This document shows positions 1 through 10,373 of a DNA stretch of 64,000 nucleotides, piece by piece (within the stretch, counting starts at the first letter, position 1; each line of letters opens with the position of its first letter). A program made the translations under genes and the position numbers. Source of the DNA: Otis tarda (Eukaryota; Chordata; Aves; Otidiformes; Otididae); assembly GCA_026413225.1 (NCBI GenBank), contig CM048591.1:45575803-45639802 (forward strand), given 5' to 3'. The notes under the pieces were generated by a model that saw nothing but the letters and a program-made list of their open reading frames with translations, ran no database searches and was not told where the DNA came from.

Positions 1-1784
1 AGGGAAGAGAGCTGATAAAATACATCTGCTGCCTCATTACTCTGTGGTGGGGTTTGAACCATTTGAGCTAAAATAACATGGTTGCTGGAGTAGCTGAAAC
101 CCGCATATTCTCTTGCTTATCTAAATTGTCTGCCATATCTTCTTAAAACACAGAATTTGACTGCTTAGGAGCTGGCTATGAGCATTTTACTCACAATATG
201 AGTAAAATGATCTTGTACCTAACACTGGAAATAGGACTAAGAGGGTTGATGCTATGGGTCAGACGTAGGTTTTTTTTCTCTCATTCTGCAGTACAGGAAA
301 ACACTGGTGATAGGACTGGATTTTTAGATCACCGCATGAAAAATGGATCTCTGGGAGCAGAAGGAAATAATCAAAATTTTGAAGGTCTTTGGCTAGTCTC
401 AATTAGGTCAGGGAGCCCAAAATAACATTTATGATGCTGTCATCCATGTAGATAAGTTCATGGACTCTGTACATGAAAGGTGACAGCAGTAGCCTCACTT
501 CCTGAGGATGGTCCATGTACATTAACCTTAAGACAAATGAGAATAAGTCAGTAAAATGTTGTGCTAAAACCCAAGAATCGTATAAAACAGGTCTGAGAAA
601 CCTGAGACTGTAATTTTATTCTTAGTTAAGATTACCTAATTGGATATGAAAGCCTTCATGTTTTGTTCAGTGGCATTGAGTGCAATTTTGTTTGCCATGG
701 GGTTTTCTTTGCATGAGTAATTAAGTAGGGTCTCTCTAATAAATTCTTAGCACATGCTTTAGTTCTCCCAGGACTCTGTTATCTACTACCTAAGACAATT
801 GTTTCCATCTGCTGACTACAGCTACATTCATAGATTCAACCACCTTTAAAAATACGTAATGCACTTTTGAGCTTACTATTTTTCCTTTGACAAGAAACAA
901 CCTTAAAATACATGCCCATTTCAAATACATCAGCCCTCTCTCAGTTTTACGAGAATTAGACCTCTCTTTAGCAACGCCCAGTGAAAAAAAAAAAAAGAAT
1001 GGATTTATGTCACAGACATCAGTCCAGTGTTTCATTAGCTTCATTGTCAGTGGAAGAACCACTTTGAATAATTAGCCAGTTCACTGAAGTGCTAGGGGAA
1101 TACATCTGTAATAAATCCCCTTGCATATGTAACATCTATCATGCTTGATGGCAAACATATTAGTGCTACAAGACTTGAGGAAGTATAAGGAATATTGTAA
1201 TTCAGTTGCTAATTAATCCACAATTAAAGACCTAATTAATGAATAACCCTGTGAAAAATTGTCTAAAAATCAAGATGTGAAAACTGCAGTGATAGAGGAA
1301 TCTTGTTTGTGAGACTGGTTAATTTACATCTAGAACAGGACTGATTAATGAAAACTGTCAGTTAGACGACAGTGCTGCAGCACTGGACAAAGAGAAAGAA
1401 GCGCATAAAAATGTGTGGAAACCAAGCTCAGTCTTTTCATATCTATAGTCACATATCTTTTTAATTTTAAGATGTTCATAGTTATTTCTACCTGAAGTGT
1501 AAGGGGTAGGTTAAGAAAAGACATATTTTCACTCTTAGCTGTGGTATAAACCAATGCAAAAGTAATTTATTTGTGTGTGAAAGCAGCTAATGTCAGATTC
1601 TGTTCCTAAATGGCTCTTTTATGAAATAGCTAAAGCAGAAAACTCAAAAAGAACTTGATTCATCAGAGCATTCAGATTAAGCCCCGTGATATGCAAAGGC
1701 ACTAATTTCTGAAATTAACATCAGTGGAAGCTGGACTAATTAATAGCTTGAAAGTATCACTGTCTGTCTGTGTTTGTTTATCTA

Positions 1785-2300
1785 GGAGCCGGCTGGCTGA
1801 GACTGTGCTCTTGAGAGAGCAGGAGGGAACATTGCAAACTCCCAAAACATCTGGGCTGGCGTCCAGGTGTCAGGACTGCTTTCTCCAGCCCTGGAGCAAC
1901 TTATCCCTTTCCTCTTCTGTTTATTCCACGGTGCAGCTGCATTTGCTGGATCTCTGTGGACCTAGGCCTTCAGGGGGGCACCTGCTGTGATCCATAGCAT
2001 TGCCCTGTCCACGTGCTCCTCAGGACCCAGCCATCACATTGCCTGCATATATGATCTGAAGCGTGATCTGACTTGGATCCCTCACCCGAAACTCTGACTG
2101 CCAAATCTGCACTTTCCGCAGGTCTAGTGACAGATAAACCAGCCAGACTAGCAGGGAGGATAATTCCCTGCTGGTGTAGAACAACAAGCGATTGTTACTG
2201 GCAGCACGACGAGGTAGGGAAGAGCAGCTTCCTGCTTTGCAGTCCTCTCCCACTCCTCAGGTGGCTCATGGGAGCACTGCCCCACTTAAAAGCTGTTCAC
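1785..2300 (+). promoter_or_regulatory. GC-richer, CpG-retaining patch; possible promoter or non-coding 5' exon
   Basis: This stretch is clearly richer in G+C than the DNA around it and keeps several CpG dinucleotides, for example near 2087, 2117 and 2209-2212. It starts after a T-rich run ending in an acceptor-like TATCTAG (about 1785) and contains a donor-like GACGAG|GTAGGG near 2215. It lies 6.5 kb before the LRRC2 start codon on the same strand. LRRC2 needs an upstream non-coding exon, so this is a plausible place for it, but base composition is the only support. It could equally be an old repeat or an unrelated conserved element. Confidence 0.2.
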
Positions 2301-2390
2301 AGTTAGCACAAGATAGTTATGTACTATGAGTGCTGTCACCATTTCTATTGCTCTTTCAATCACAGCATGTTTCTGTAATTTAATTGTTCC

Positions 2391-2413
2391 TTGGTAACAC
2401 AAAAAATGTGTTC
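2391..2413. repeat. 23-bp exact direct repeat, copy 1 (partner at 3292-3314)
   Basis: The 23 bases here recur without mismatch at 3292-3314, 901 bp away. Each copy contains the inverted pair AACACA / TGTGTT around a five-A loop. The flanks of the two copies do not resemble each other. Confidence 0.85.
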
Positions 2414-3274
2414 AGTTGCCATCCAAATATCAGGTTTCCTTTGAAATATTTAAAGACCTGTGAGATAAATGACTTGATCATTCTGAAGCACAGTGTGTGT
2501 GAGCTTGTCTCCTAAGAAATTATTTGTAGGATTGGTACGAAATACCTTCACCCACGTTTTCCCTATGTAATCCTGCCAGTAATATTCATAACATTGCAGC
2601 AGATCTCCCACAGTGGTTATCTGAAAGAAAAAGGACCCAAGTGAGCAATTAAACAAAAAAAATTGAAGAAACTAAAACATTAATAATTTGGTAACTCAGC
2701 AAAGTATGCACAGTCCTGTAACTGAAGGCAACCAGGCCCCGTATGAACCCAGGAGGGCTGTAGCAGAGGCAAATATTGGCTGTATCTATAGTATGTTTGA
2801 CATATTCCAGACTCAAGAGAAGACTCAGATCTTGCTCTACAGAATACCCTGTGCACAGGCCAGTTGGCCAGTATTGACACTAGTGCCAGCTATGTTCGGA
2901 GGAGGCTAGACCGTAGTATAATAAAGCCAATATAATTTTGGCTTATGACTGGCTGTATTCAACCCACTCTAGACAAGACAAAGATAGTGTTGGTAAACAG
3001 AGACAAGCTGTAGAAGAGCTGGTACAGTTAGACCAGGCATCTTGTGATGCAAGCACAGGTAACAGAGATTAAACTCCTTGAGCGCTAAACACCAGGAGCT
3101 GCCAAAAAGCCGTACCATTTTAAAATTCAGTTGCCGGAGTGTTCTCCATATCCCACATTGCTTATGCTTCCGGACATATTGCAAGTCATCATTTCTCTGC
3201 TTTTATTAAGCCCAGGGGAAAAAAAGAAAAAAAAAGTCAAATGCCTGCTCTGAGTTCAGAGGCCAAGTGGGAAC

Positions 3275-3338
3275 AAACACAAATAAGTGTTTTGGTAACA
3301 CAAAAAATGTGTTCCTGTCAAAGGAACTCCTGTCAAAG
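3275..3338. repeat. 23-bp repeat copy 2 with adjacent hairpin and 11-bp direct repeat
   Basis: Three small structures are packed together. An inverted pair AAACAC / GTGTTT (3275-3292) has a six-base loop. The second copy of the 23-bp repeat follows at 3292-3314. Then TCCTGTCAAAG occurs twice in direct orientation (3313-3323 and 3328-3338). No known element family was recognised. Confidence 0.7.
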
Positions 3339-5497
3339 ATGGCTGTGGAAATATCTGGGAGGTCTGTGGCAGAGCTGTAAACAAGGAGTGGAGGTATCAG
3401 TAGCTGAAGGGAGTAAGGGCATTTAACGAGTAGCATCCTAAATCCAGTTTTACTGCTGGGTCGATGTGGTCTGAGGTACGTGTATCTTTGTAGCAACATG
3501 AATAACAATAAAAAGAAAATAATAAAGATTATAGACATTGCAAGGCAGATATCTTATTTTCCATTCTGCAGTGTTTCAAAACCTTACTGAATAGATTCTT
3601 GTCTAGAGCTCCTGGGTACTCCTACTATTTAAAGAAGAAAGTCTGAAGCAGATGCTAGAGAATTGTCTGCATACCTTTAGGTGAATTTATACAATAAAAC
3701 AAATTATAAATGATAAAATAAAAATAATCTATGCATGTACTTAAACAGATGATTTTACTAGCAATAACATTTGGCGTTAATATTGTATCATTTAAATGAA
3801 AACATATGATGAGTGTCATCACTAAGATTTTGCTTTTTTGCCACCTAATCCTCCAAATGCTTAGGAGTGCCAATATCCTTATACACATAAGGACAGTGTT
3901 TGAGTTTAATAGGCCTATTTATATGTACGGTTAAATGAATAAAATTTTTGCAAGACTGTAAAGGAATGTTGTTGTCTTCTTTTTAAGAACAGAAGTCTCA
4001 TAGAAGTGTCTGTGAAGGCATTTGTTCTGTTCCATACATGCAGGGATAGCTCATGGCAATCAGAAACCTAAACGCAAATACTGATAACAAAAGAGTGCTC
4101 TTATGCAACAAGCACTTCTTCTCACCTCAGCTGGCCCAGAAAGGTAGTGGATTATTAAATTAACCTGGAAAGAAGTAAAGATGGGTTTCAGTGTTGAGAT
4201 GGGGCCTGCAGCAGGACAAGGCTGAGAGAGTTGCTGAGGAAAGGGGCTTGATAAGGTGCTCTAGTGATGGCACAGGGCTCTGGAACAGTGAAATTGAGAA
4301 AAGTTTGTAGGTCATAGTATCTGGGATTGAAAGTATAGCCCTGAGGGGAGAAATATGAATTTGTGGTTTCGAATGTGGAGAGGGAAAATACTAGTTATAA
4401 GGATTCTTGTGAGTCCCTTATTAATGAAAACTGGGACAAGGTTGCAGATGACCTAGCCTGCTAGTTGAGAAAAAGAAGATGTTGCAAAAGCCATGGTGTT
4501 CAAAGGGATTTTTTTTTCAAAGAAGTTATTTTTTTCTTCTCTCTCTTCTTAAGAAAAGTTTTAAAGAGAGAGAAACGGTGAAGCAAAGAGAACCTTCTTT
4601 CCTCTGCCATTAGTACAAGTTTCTCTGCTTAGAAGCTCCAGTATCACTTTGCCAAATAATGCAATGCTTATTTAATTTTAAAATTATTTTGTATTACTTA
4701 AAATATTGCCTTAAATGTAATGTGTAGCTGCTTATGAAGGGAAAATCTTGCAATTATTAAAAAAGAAATTAATTCTGAATGGCCAGCTTTATTTCTGATC
4801 TAGACATTATGAGAAGGATAAGAAATCAGACTGTCTTCCCAGTATGTTGCCATCTAAGGATATTGATTAAGGCCTTGTAGATTACTTCTTAGGAGGTGTA
4901 AATGGCTAAGGATAAGATTGTTTGCTTCCATAGACACACACAGAGAACTATTTTCTTCACAACTGATTCTCTTGTAAATGACATCCTTGACTTCTCTTTG
5001 TGTTTCTAAATCCCATTTTCCCTGGAAACCACTGTGCTTTCATTATCATACATTATGGAAGAGCCTTGCTTTTGTGATCTATCTCACTAATAACTCGTAA
5101 AACTGAATGAAAGTTATAACCATGCATCATCTAAGAAAGGTGCACTGATGATCTGCAGTAAAATTGAAATGTAGATGTCACCTGAGGAAGATGGCATTAA
5201 GTGCAAACTCAATGATGTTATAAAGTAGGGCCTTGCAAATGAAGGTGATGGTTGCTTTTGTGATCAGGACTTGTTCTTAATGAAAGTAAGGCTGCCTGTT
5301 TCTTGGGTAAGAAATAACTGGAGTATGGTTTTTGTTTCTTACTTATTGCCATATTTGTCAGGACCAAAGCTTGTCCTTAATGAGCACGTCTAAGTATGGG
5401 ATATGGAAGGAGCAATGCTGAATTTCAAAAGGATGGAGAAAATGGAAGAGGAAGGAGGCTGAAATATGTGGATTTGGGTGAAAAACCATGTGGCTGC

Positions 5498-5566
5498 TTT
5501 GAGCAGGGCAGTTGTACTAGGTGACCTCCAGAGGCCCTTTTCAACCTCACTGGTTCTGTGATTTCT
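5498..5566 (+). mobile_element. CR1 LINE 3'-terminal scrap
   Basis: The stretch contains a degraded form of the CR1 3' end: an ACTAGGTGACCTCCAGAGGC-like core, then CAACCTCACTGGTTCTGTGATT. It is in + orientation and only about 70 bp survive. It is probably an old copy and carries no coding potential. Confidence 0.7.
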
Positions 5567-6068
5567 GATGAGAGGAAAAATTCTAATAGTGATTACCCAT
5601 GAAGAGCCTAATGATGAGAGGGAACACAGGTGTGGAATGCTAGTTAAAGGGAAGAAGTCAGAAAGAAGTCTATAATGAGGCATTTCTCTACCCAAATAGA
5701 ACTTCCCACCTGTGACTAACAGATGGTAGCCTTTGGGTTTTCTTGGGCAGGCCTAACCTGATGACTGGAAGAAAGTAACTGCTGTACGTGAGCTTGAACA
5801 TGTACAGCTGTATGTATTTCTCAAAATGGAAATTAATATTGGTACTTGCTCCTTCTGTTGCAAGTTCCTACCATGCATGAGTAAGCACCTTGAAGAATCT
5901 ACACTTTGGATCAGATAAGTCTAGTTGCTGCCAGCTTGCCAGGCTCTCATTTCTGGGCAACAGTCTCATCATCAGGAAAATGGTGGCATCTGAACTTTGT
6001 GAAATATACGTTCTGCCATCACACTTGATACTTCATGCCCGTTTTCCAGACCAGGAGATGTGGTAAAG

Positions 6069-6090
6069 CAACAACCTGTGAAGGTTGTTG
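6069..6090. other. Perfect 9-bp hairpin with GTGA loop
   Basis: CAACAACCT and its exact reverse complement AGGTTGTTG flank the tetraloop GTGA, which is of GNRA type if transcribed. No terminator or RNA family is implied; it is an isolated structure about 2.7 kb before the LRRC2 start exon. Confidence 0.6.
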
Positions 6091-8819
6091 GGTGACCTGT
6101 TTGGAATTCTGCATAGCAGCAAAGTTTCACATTTGTCCTGATCAATATTTCTAAACACTTAGCTACCCCATGATCTGATCAGGATTCATGGCTTTGCTCC
6201 TTCTGAAGACATTAGTCCTGGGGAGTTATGATGGACACCTCTCACCTCCCACTCACGTACCTCTTCTGCTTGGTTTTACTGTTGAAGAAAAACCTCGATG
6301 CATTGCAGGCTAATTCAATATGTGGATAAAAGCTGTATGAACTTTTCCAACCTGAGTGTCTAATAAATCAATGTCTCAATAAAGAACAGATGACTTAACC
6401 TGGGAGACAGGAAGGTGGGGAACAAGTCAGGGAAATAGAGTACTTTCACAGTTTATTCAGACTTTGTGTTGATTAAGGCCATCGAGTTCCAACAGAGGTC
6501 AAGTGTCCAGCTGCCACTTCACTGTCTCTCAGCAATTCAGCTCCTGCAATAGCCCTTCTACCAAAACACACTGCTATGAATTGGTCTATTAAAATGAATT
6601 AGATCCTGCAGAGTGACTGCTGGTCTGTGGCTACTGTGAAGGGGAAGTCCTTGACACTGGGTTTCTTGATTTGGGCAGCAGAGGAGAGTGTTTTATTTTA
6701 TGTGGTAAACAGTTTCCTGTAAATTATTAGTGAATACGTTTTAGAATAGTGCAACTGATTAGAGATAAACCTTTCCACTGAGAATAAGGTCACCGTTCTC
6801 ATTACACTTCTATTAATGGGGTTTTGACTTGGCTGTTGTCAGCAGTTGGTCCCAGATAGGCTAGGAACTATTTTTGCCTCATTGTTAGTGCTCATAAAGA
6901 TAAACAAGCAATGGAAACAGCTTTATGAACAGCGAAGATAGCAGTTTGTATAAACATCCTAAGATACAGAAGACTATGTCAAAGAAAAATATTGATCTCT
7001 GATCAGTCTCTATGCCAGTACTTGGAGAGATTTGTGAGGGTGTTTCTTACTGAGATGACAAATAAGGTGGACAAGCAGGAACCTTTCCTCTTGGTGTACC
7101 TATGAATAATCCTTTTTAGTCCATGCTGTGCATTTTCCAGAGGACATGAGGGTCTTTTGCTGGCTCAGAATAAATTGTTCCTTTATGTGTTATGTATTAC
7201 AGAAAGATGCATAGGTGGAAGGGGGTGAAAGAGAAAAGGGACAGTTATGAAGTTACAAAAGGAAAAATGCAGAGGGGAGAAAAATTTCCCCTCCCTCTTC
7301 AGTATTATAACAGAAGGCCAGATAAAAAATAACTCCAGTTGAAGGATATAGAGCTTGGAAAAAATGACCACAGTATAAGGTCTGAGGAAAAAGTAACAGA
7401 TACAAGCTTGAAAACACCCAGTAAAGGAAAGGGCATGTTGCTTTTTAAATAGTCAGTGGATAATCCACTGCGGTTTTCTTCTATCCTTCATTAATTTTTT
7501 TTAAGCTTATGGATGATATAATAAGTGTGTTATCTAATGAAACCTCTAGCAAAGTTTAAATAACTGATTTTCCTTTTCTCTGTTTTTATCTTGGAAGAAG
7601 CAATTATTTTTAAAAGGCTTTGAACCTCTGTTTTATAAGACTTATTTGCAGTGGTTCAGTAAAAAATGGCAGAAGTCTTCTGTAGACAATCTAGCTGCAT
7701 TTCATGAAAACCAGTGTATTGTGATGATCGTACCCTCACTAGTTACTCCAAGCAAGTGAGTACAATTTTACCTATTTTATCAAGATTTGTATCTGTACTT
7801 GCATTAGTGATTTAGTAGGTGACTTGTTTCCTTTGTTGGTACTGAACCATTCCTACAGTTTAGTAAGGAACACCAGGTTGCCGGTCATGCTGTGTTTCAC
7901 AAGATGTAAATCTGAGGTCTTAACCTCTTGTGGCTGTTAAAGAAAGAGTGTGGTTTCTTCCTTGGGTAAAAAGGAGGTAGTGTTCATATTGGGTCGAGCT
8001 CAAGCATCATGCCTGCTAAAAGGAATGAGAGCTTTGTAACGGACTTCAATAAGGGCAAGCTTCCTGCAAGAAGTTTGTCTGGTTTTAACTCAGAATGGAA
8101 AGCTTGGTGAGTTAGGGTCCAGTTCAGCTCAGTTCTTAACTGCACGGGGCCTACATTGATACCAAGTCTTTGAGTGTTGGAAGATAATTCTACACATACT
8201 AATTAATGGGTCCATGTGTTCACAAACCCTTCACCTTGTCTCTGTCTTAGGTAAGTTTTCACTGTATTTTATGGAGCTGGTCTTTCGATATCTTTCACAG
8301 ATATTGAACCTACTTATGCAAACACTGGAAATTCCCAAATTCTACTGGAACAGGATAGCTTGAGTGCATAAAGATCAATACATGAGAACCCAAGATGAAG
8401 TGCTTTTGCATGATTTATAATGAATAAATTCTTTACGAGCTCTTGTTTTAACATTAGTTACATAAATTGTTAAAAATACAAAATCTTTAAAGTTATTTTT
8501 ATCAGTGTTGCTTAATCAAATTAGTATTTCTTTGCAACTGTGTCTTTATCCTGGAAAGGGAAAAGTGCAAGGAATAAAAAAAATCCAACCTTTAGCTGTT
8601 GCCATAGATTTCATGTAGAAGTCAATTGTATGCTACATTGATTACTGCCAGCACAAAACCCTAGACAAATTAGGTAAGATGGAAAGCATAGTATCTTAAT
8701 ATTTCTTATTACTTTAGCTTTTTTTTTCCCCAGATAATTTTAATGAAACATGATCATTTAGTTCTTTATTCTCCTCATTATTTCTTTCCTGAAGTGTTCA
8801 TGATGGCTTGTTCTTGCAG

Positions 8820-8965
8820 GAGAATCTTAATGTCGACAGCATGGGGCATCAGGTGATAATATTTGATTTTTCTCTCATAAGAGGATTGTGGGAAAGTCGA
8901 GTTAAGAAGAGCAAAGAACGTCAGAGGAAAGAGAAAGAAAGATTAGAAAAAAGCTCATTGGAGAA
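8820..8965 (+). CDS. LRRC2: LRRC2 first coding exon (21 nt of 5' UTR plus residues 1-41)
   Basis: LRRC2 is a leucine-rich-repeat protein expressed mainly in vertebrate heart and skeletal muscle. Mammalian co-expression work links it to mitochondrial function, but its molecular activity is unknown. The acceptor TTCTTGCAG (8811-8819) opens the exon and GTAAGC closes it in phase 2. The ATG at 8841 has A at -3 and G at +4, a strong context, and begins [20 protein letters not shown], which closely matches the mammalian LRRC2 N-terminus; this fixes the start. Residues 21-41 are almost all Lys, Arg, Glu, Gln and Ser, a charged helix likely to form coiled coil. There is no signal peptide or membrane segment. 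A short upstream frame at 8830 overlaps the start. The assignment rests on recalled similarity over all five exons and is very likely right. Confidence 0.95.
8830..8856 (+). promoter_or_regulatory. Overlapping upstream ORF in the LRRC2 5' UTR
   Basis: An ATG at 8830, 11 bases before the LRRC2 start and in another frame, opens an eight-codon frame ending in TGA at 8854-8856, inside the LRRC2 coding sequence. Its own context is weak (T at -3 and T at +4), so most ribosomes would be expected to scan past it. Because it overlaps the main start, translation of it would compete with LRRC2. The frame is directly visible; a regulatory role is inferred. Confidence 0.5.
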
Positions 8966-9981
8966 GTAAGCCAACTTTTCTGCTATTCATTTAAACTGAA
9001 TGCATTATTATTATCCACTAACATTGTCATATACTAAGCATTATGAGAAGATTCATATTTTGTTTCGAGGGCATTTGATTTCAATGATTTCTCACCTTGT
9101 TTCCTCAGATTATTGTAAGAGAAATGCAGCCTAAACTGTGCTTGTATTTCATTAGTCCCTGCTCTTTCTTATATAGATTGTGATTTACTAATGGTGTATT
9201 TTATTGTCTACTGTACAGATTTAATTTGAAGGGAAAAATAACATATTTTGTACCTTTCTATTGCTTATATGCTATATAAAAGTATGGCTTTTTATTATAG
9301 AATTAATGAAAAAATGCTTATAAAATTCAGTATTAAGAAATACTTTAAGCCTTTTTGTTGAGTTGACAGGAGAAAAAAAAGAATTAAATAAATGGACACA
9401 TACAATTGCTTCTGAATAGCAGAGGGAAGATAGAATAAAGGAATTATCAGAGGATTTTTTCTTGTTCAAATATTAAAGAGATCCTTGATTATAACACTTA
9501 CACTCACTAATAATGTTATTGTTTTTATTATATTTAATTTATGGTTTCATTAAGCAATGTTTTAATTTCTTTATGTTCATTCCCATTAAAGAAAGTGAAA
9601 TATTATACTGTGCTGGCAATGTTGGAAACATATGACTTATCATTTTTCCTCTCTGAGAAGAGAACAAAGCAATAAAAATAACTTCCTGCTTTAAAAATAA
9701 ATTGCACAGGGTTAAACAGCACCCTTATTTAAGAGCATCATTGCGTTGAACCTTCACGTGGTATCTCAGGAGACCCCCCACTCACAGATTCTCACTGCCA
9801 GTGCAGCTACACTGACAACAGAACAGCTCGGATAGGAGAAGATCAGGGTAATACAAAGTCTGACTGCCCTTTCTGCAAGACCATTCTCTTCAAAACATTC
9901 ATAGTCACAATCTTGGTTCTCCTGTCTCTTGCGAAAACCTGCGTTAAAAATCATAATCCTAACGAAACCAATAAAGATAAA

Positions 9982-10373
9982 ACTCTATTAAGCCTGGAGA
10001 AGAGAAGGCTCCAGGGAGACCTTATAGCAGTCTTCCAGTACCTAAAGGGCTTACAAGAAAGATGGGGAGAAGCACTTCAGCAGGGCCTGTTGTGATAGGA
10101 CGAGGGGTAATGGTTTTAAAACAGAGGGAGGTAGATTTGAACTGCATATAAGGAAGATATTTTTGACAATGAGGGTGGTGGAACACTGGAACAGGTTTCC
10201 CAGAGAGGTGGTAGATGCCCCATCCCTGGAAATATTCAAGGCCAGGTTGGACGGGGCTCTCAGCAACCTGATCTAGTCGGAGAAGTCCCTGCTCCTTGCC
10301 TGGGGGTTGGACTAGATGACCTCTGAAGGTTCCTTCCAACTCAAACTGGTCTATGATTCTGTGATTCTATGAA
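9982..10373 (+). mobile_element. CR1 LINE, 5'-truncated 3' end
   Basis: The copy begins inside the C-terminal part of CR1 ORF2 (a relic of the [25 protein letters not shown] segment) and runs through the short 3' UTR to a tail with two ATTCTRTG-like units near 10357-10371. Frameshifts are present: the LQGDLIAVFQYLKG frame ends by 10095. Severe 5' truncation is usual for CR1. No target-site duplication is evident. Confidence 0.9.

Larger units (their letters stand above)
1..8819. other. Sequence upstream of the first LRRC2 coding exon (5' flank or 5'-UTR intron)
   Basis: No exon can be assigned with confidence here. A splice acceptor sits directly before the LRRC2 coding start exon, so at least one non-coding 5' exon must lie upstream, either in this stretch or before base 1. 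The sequence is AT-rich and unique-looking. It contains a GC-richer patch around 1785-2300, a 23-bp duplicate at 2391 and 3292, a CR1 tail fragment near 5500 and a small perfect hairpin at 6069. Open frames in this stretch look like chance; one minus-strand frame at 2450-2620 is discussed as a weak exon candidate. I saw no tRNA or other RNA gene. Confidence 0.6.

Noticed and set aside
5390..5695. 101-codon minus-strand frame
   Set aside because: It overlaps a CR1 tail scrap in antisense, has no splice signals, and looks like a chance frame.
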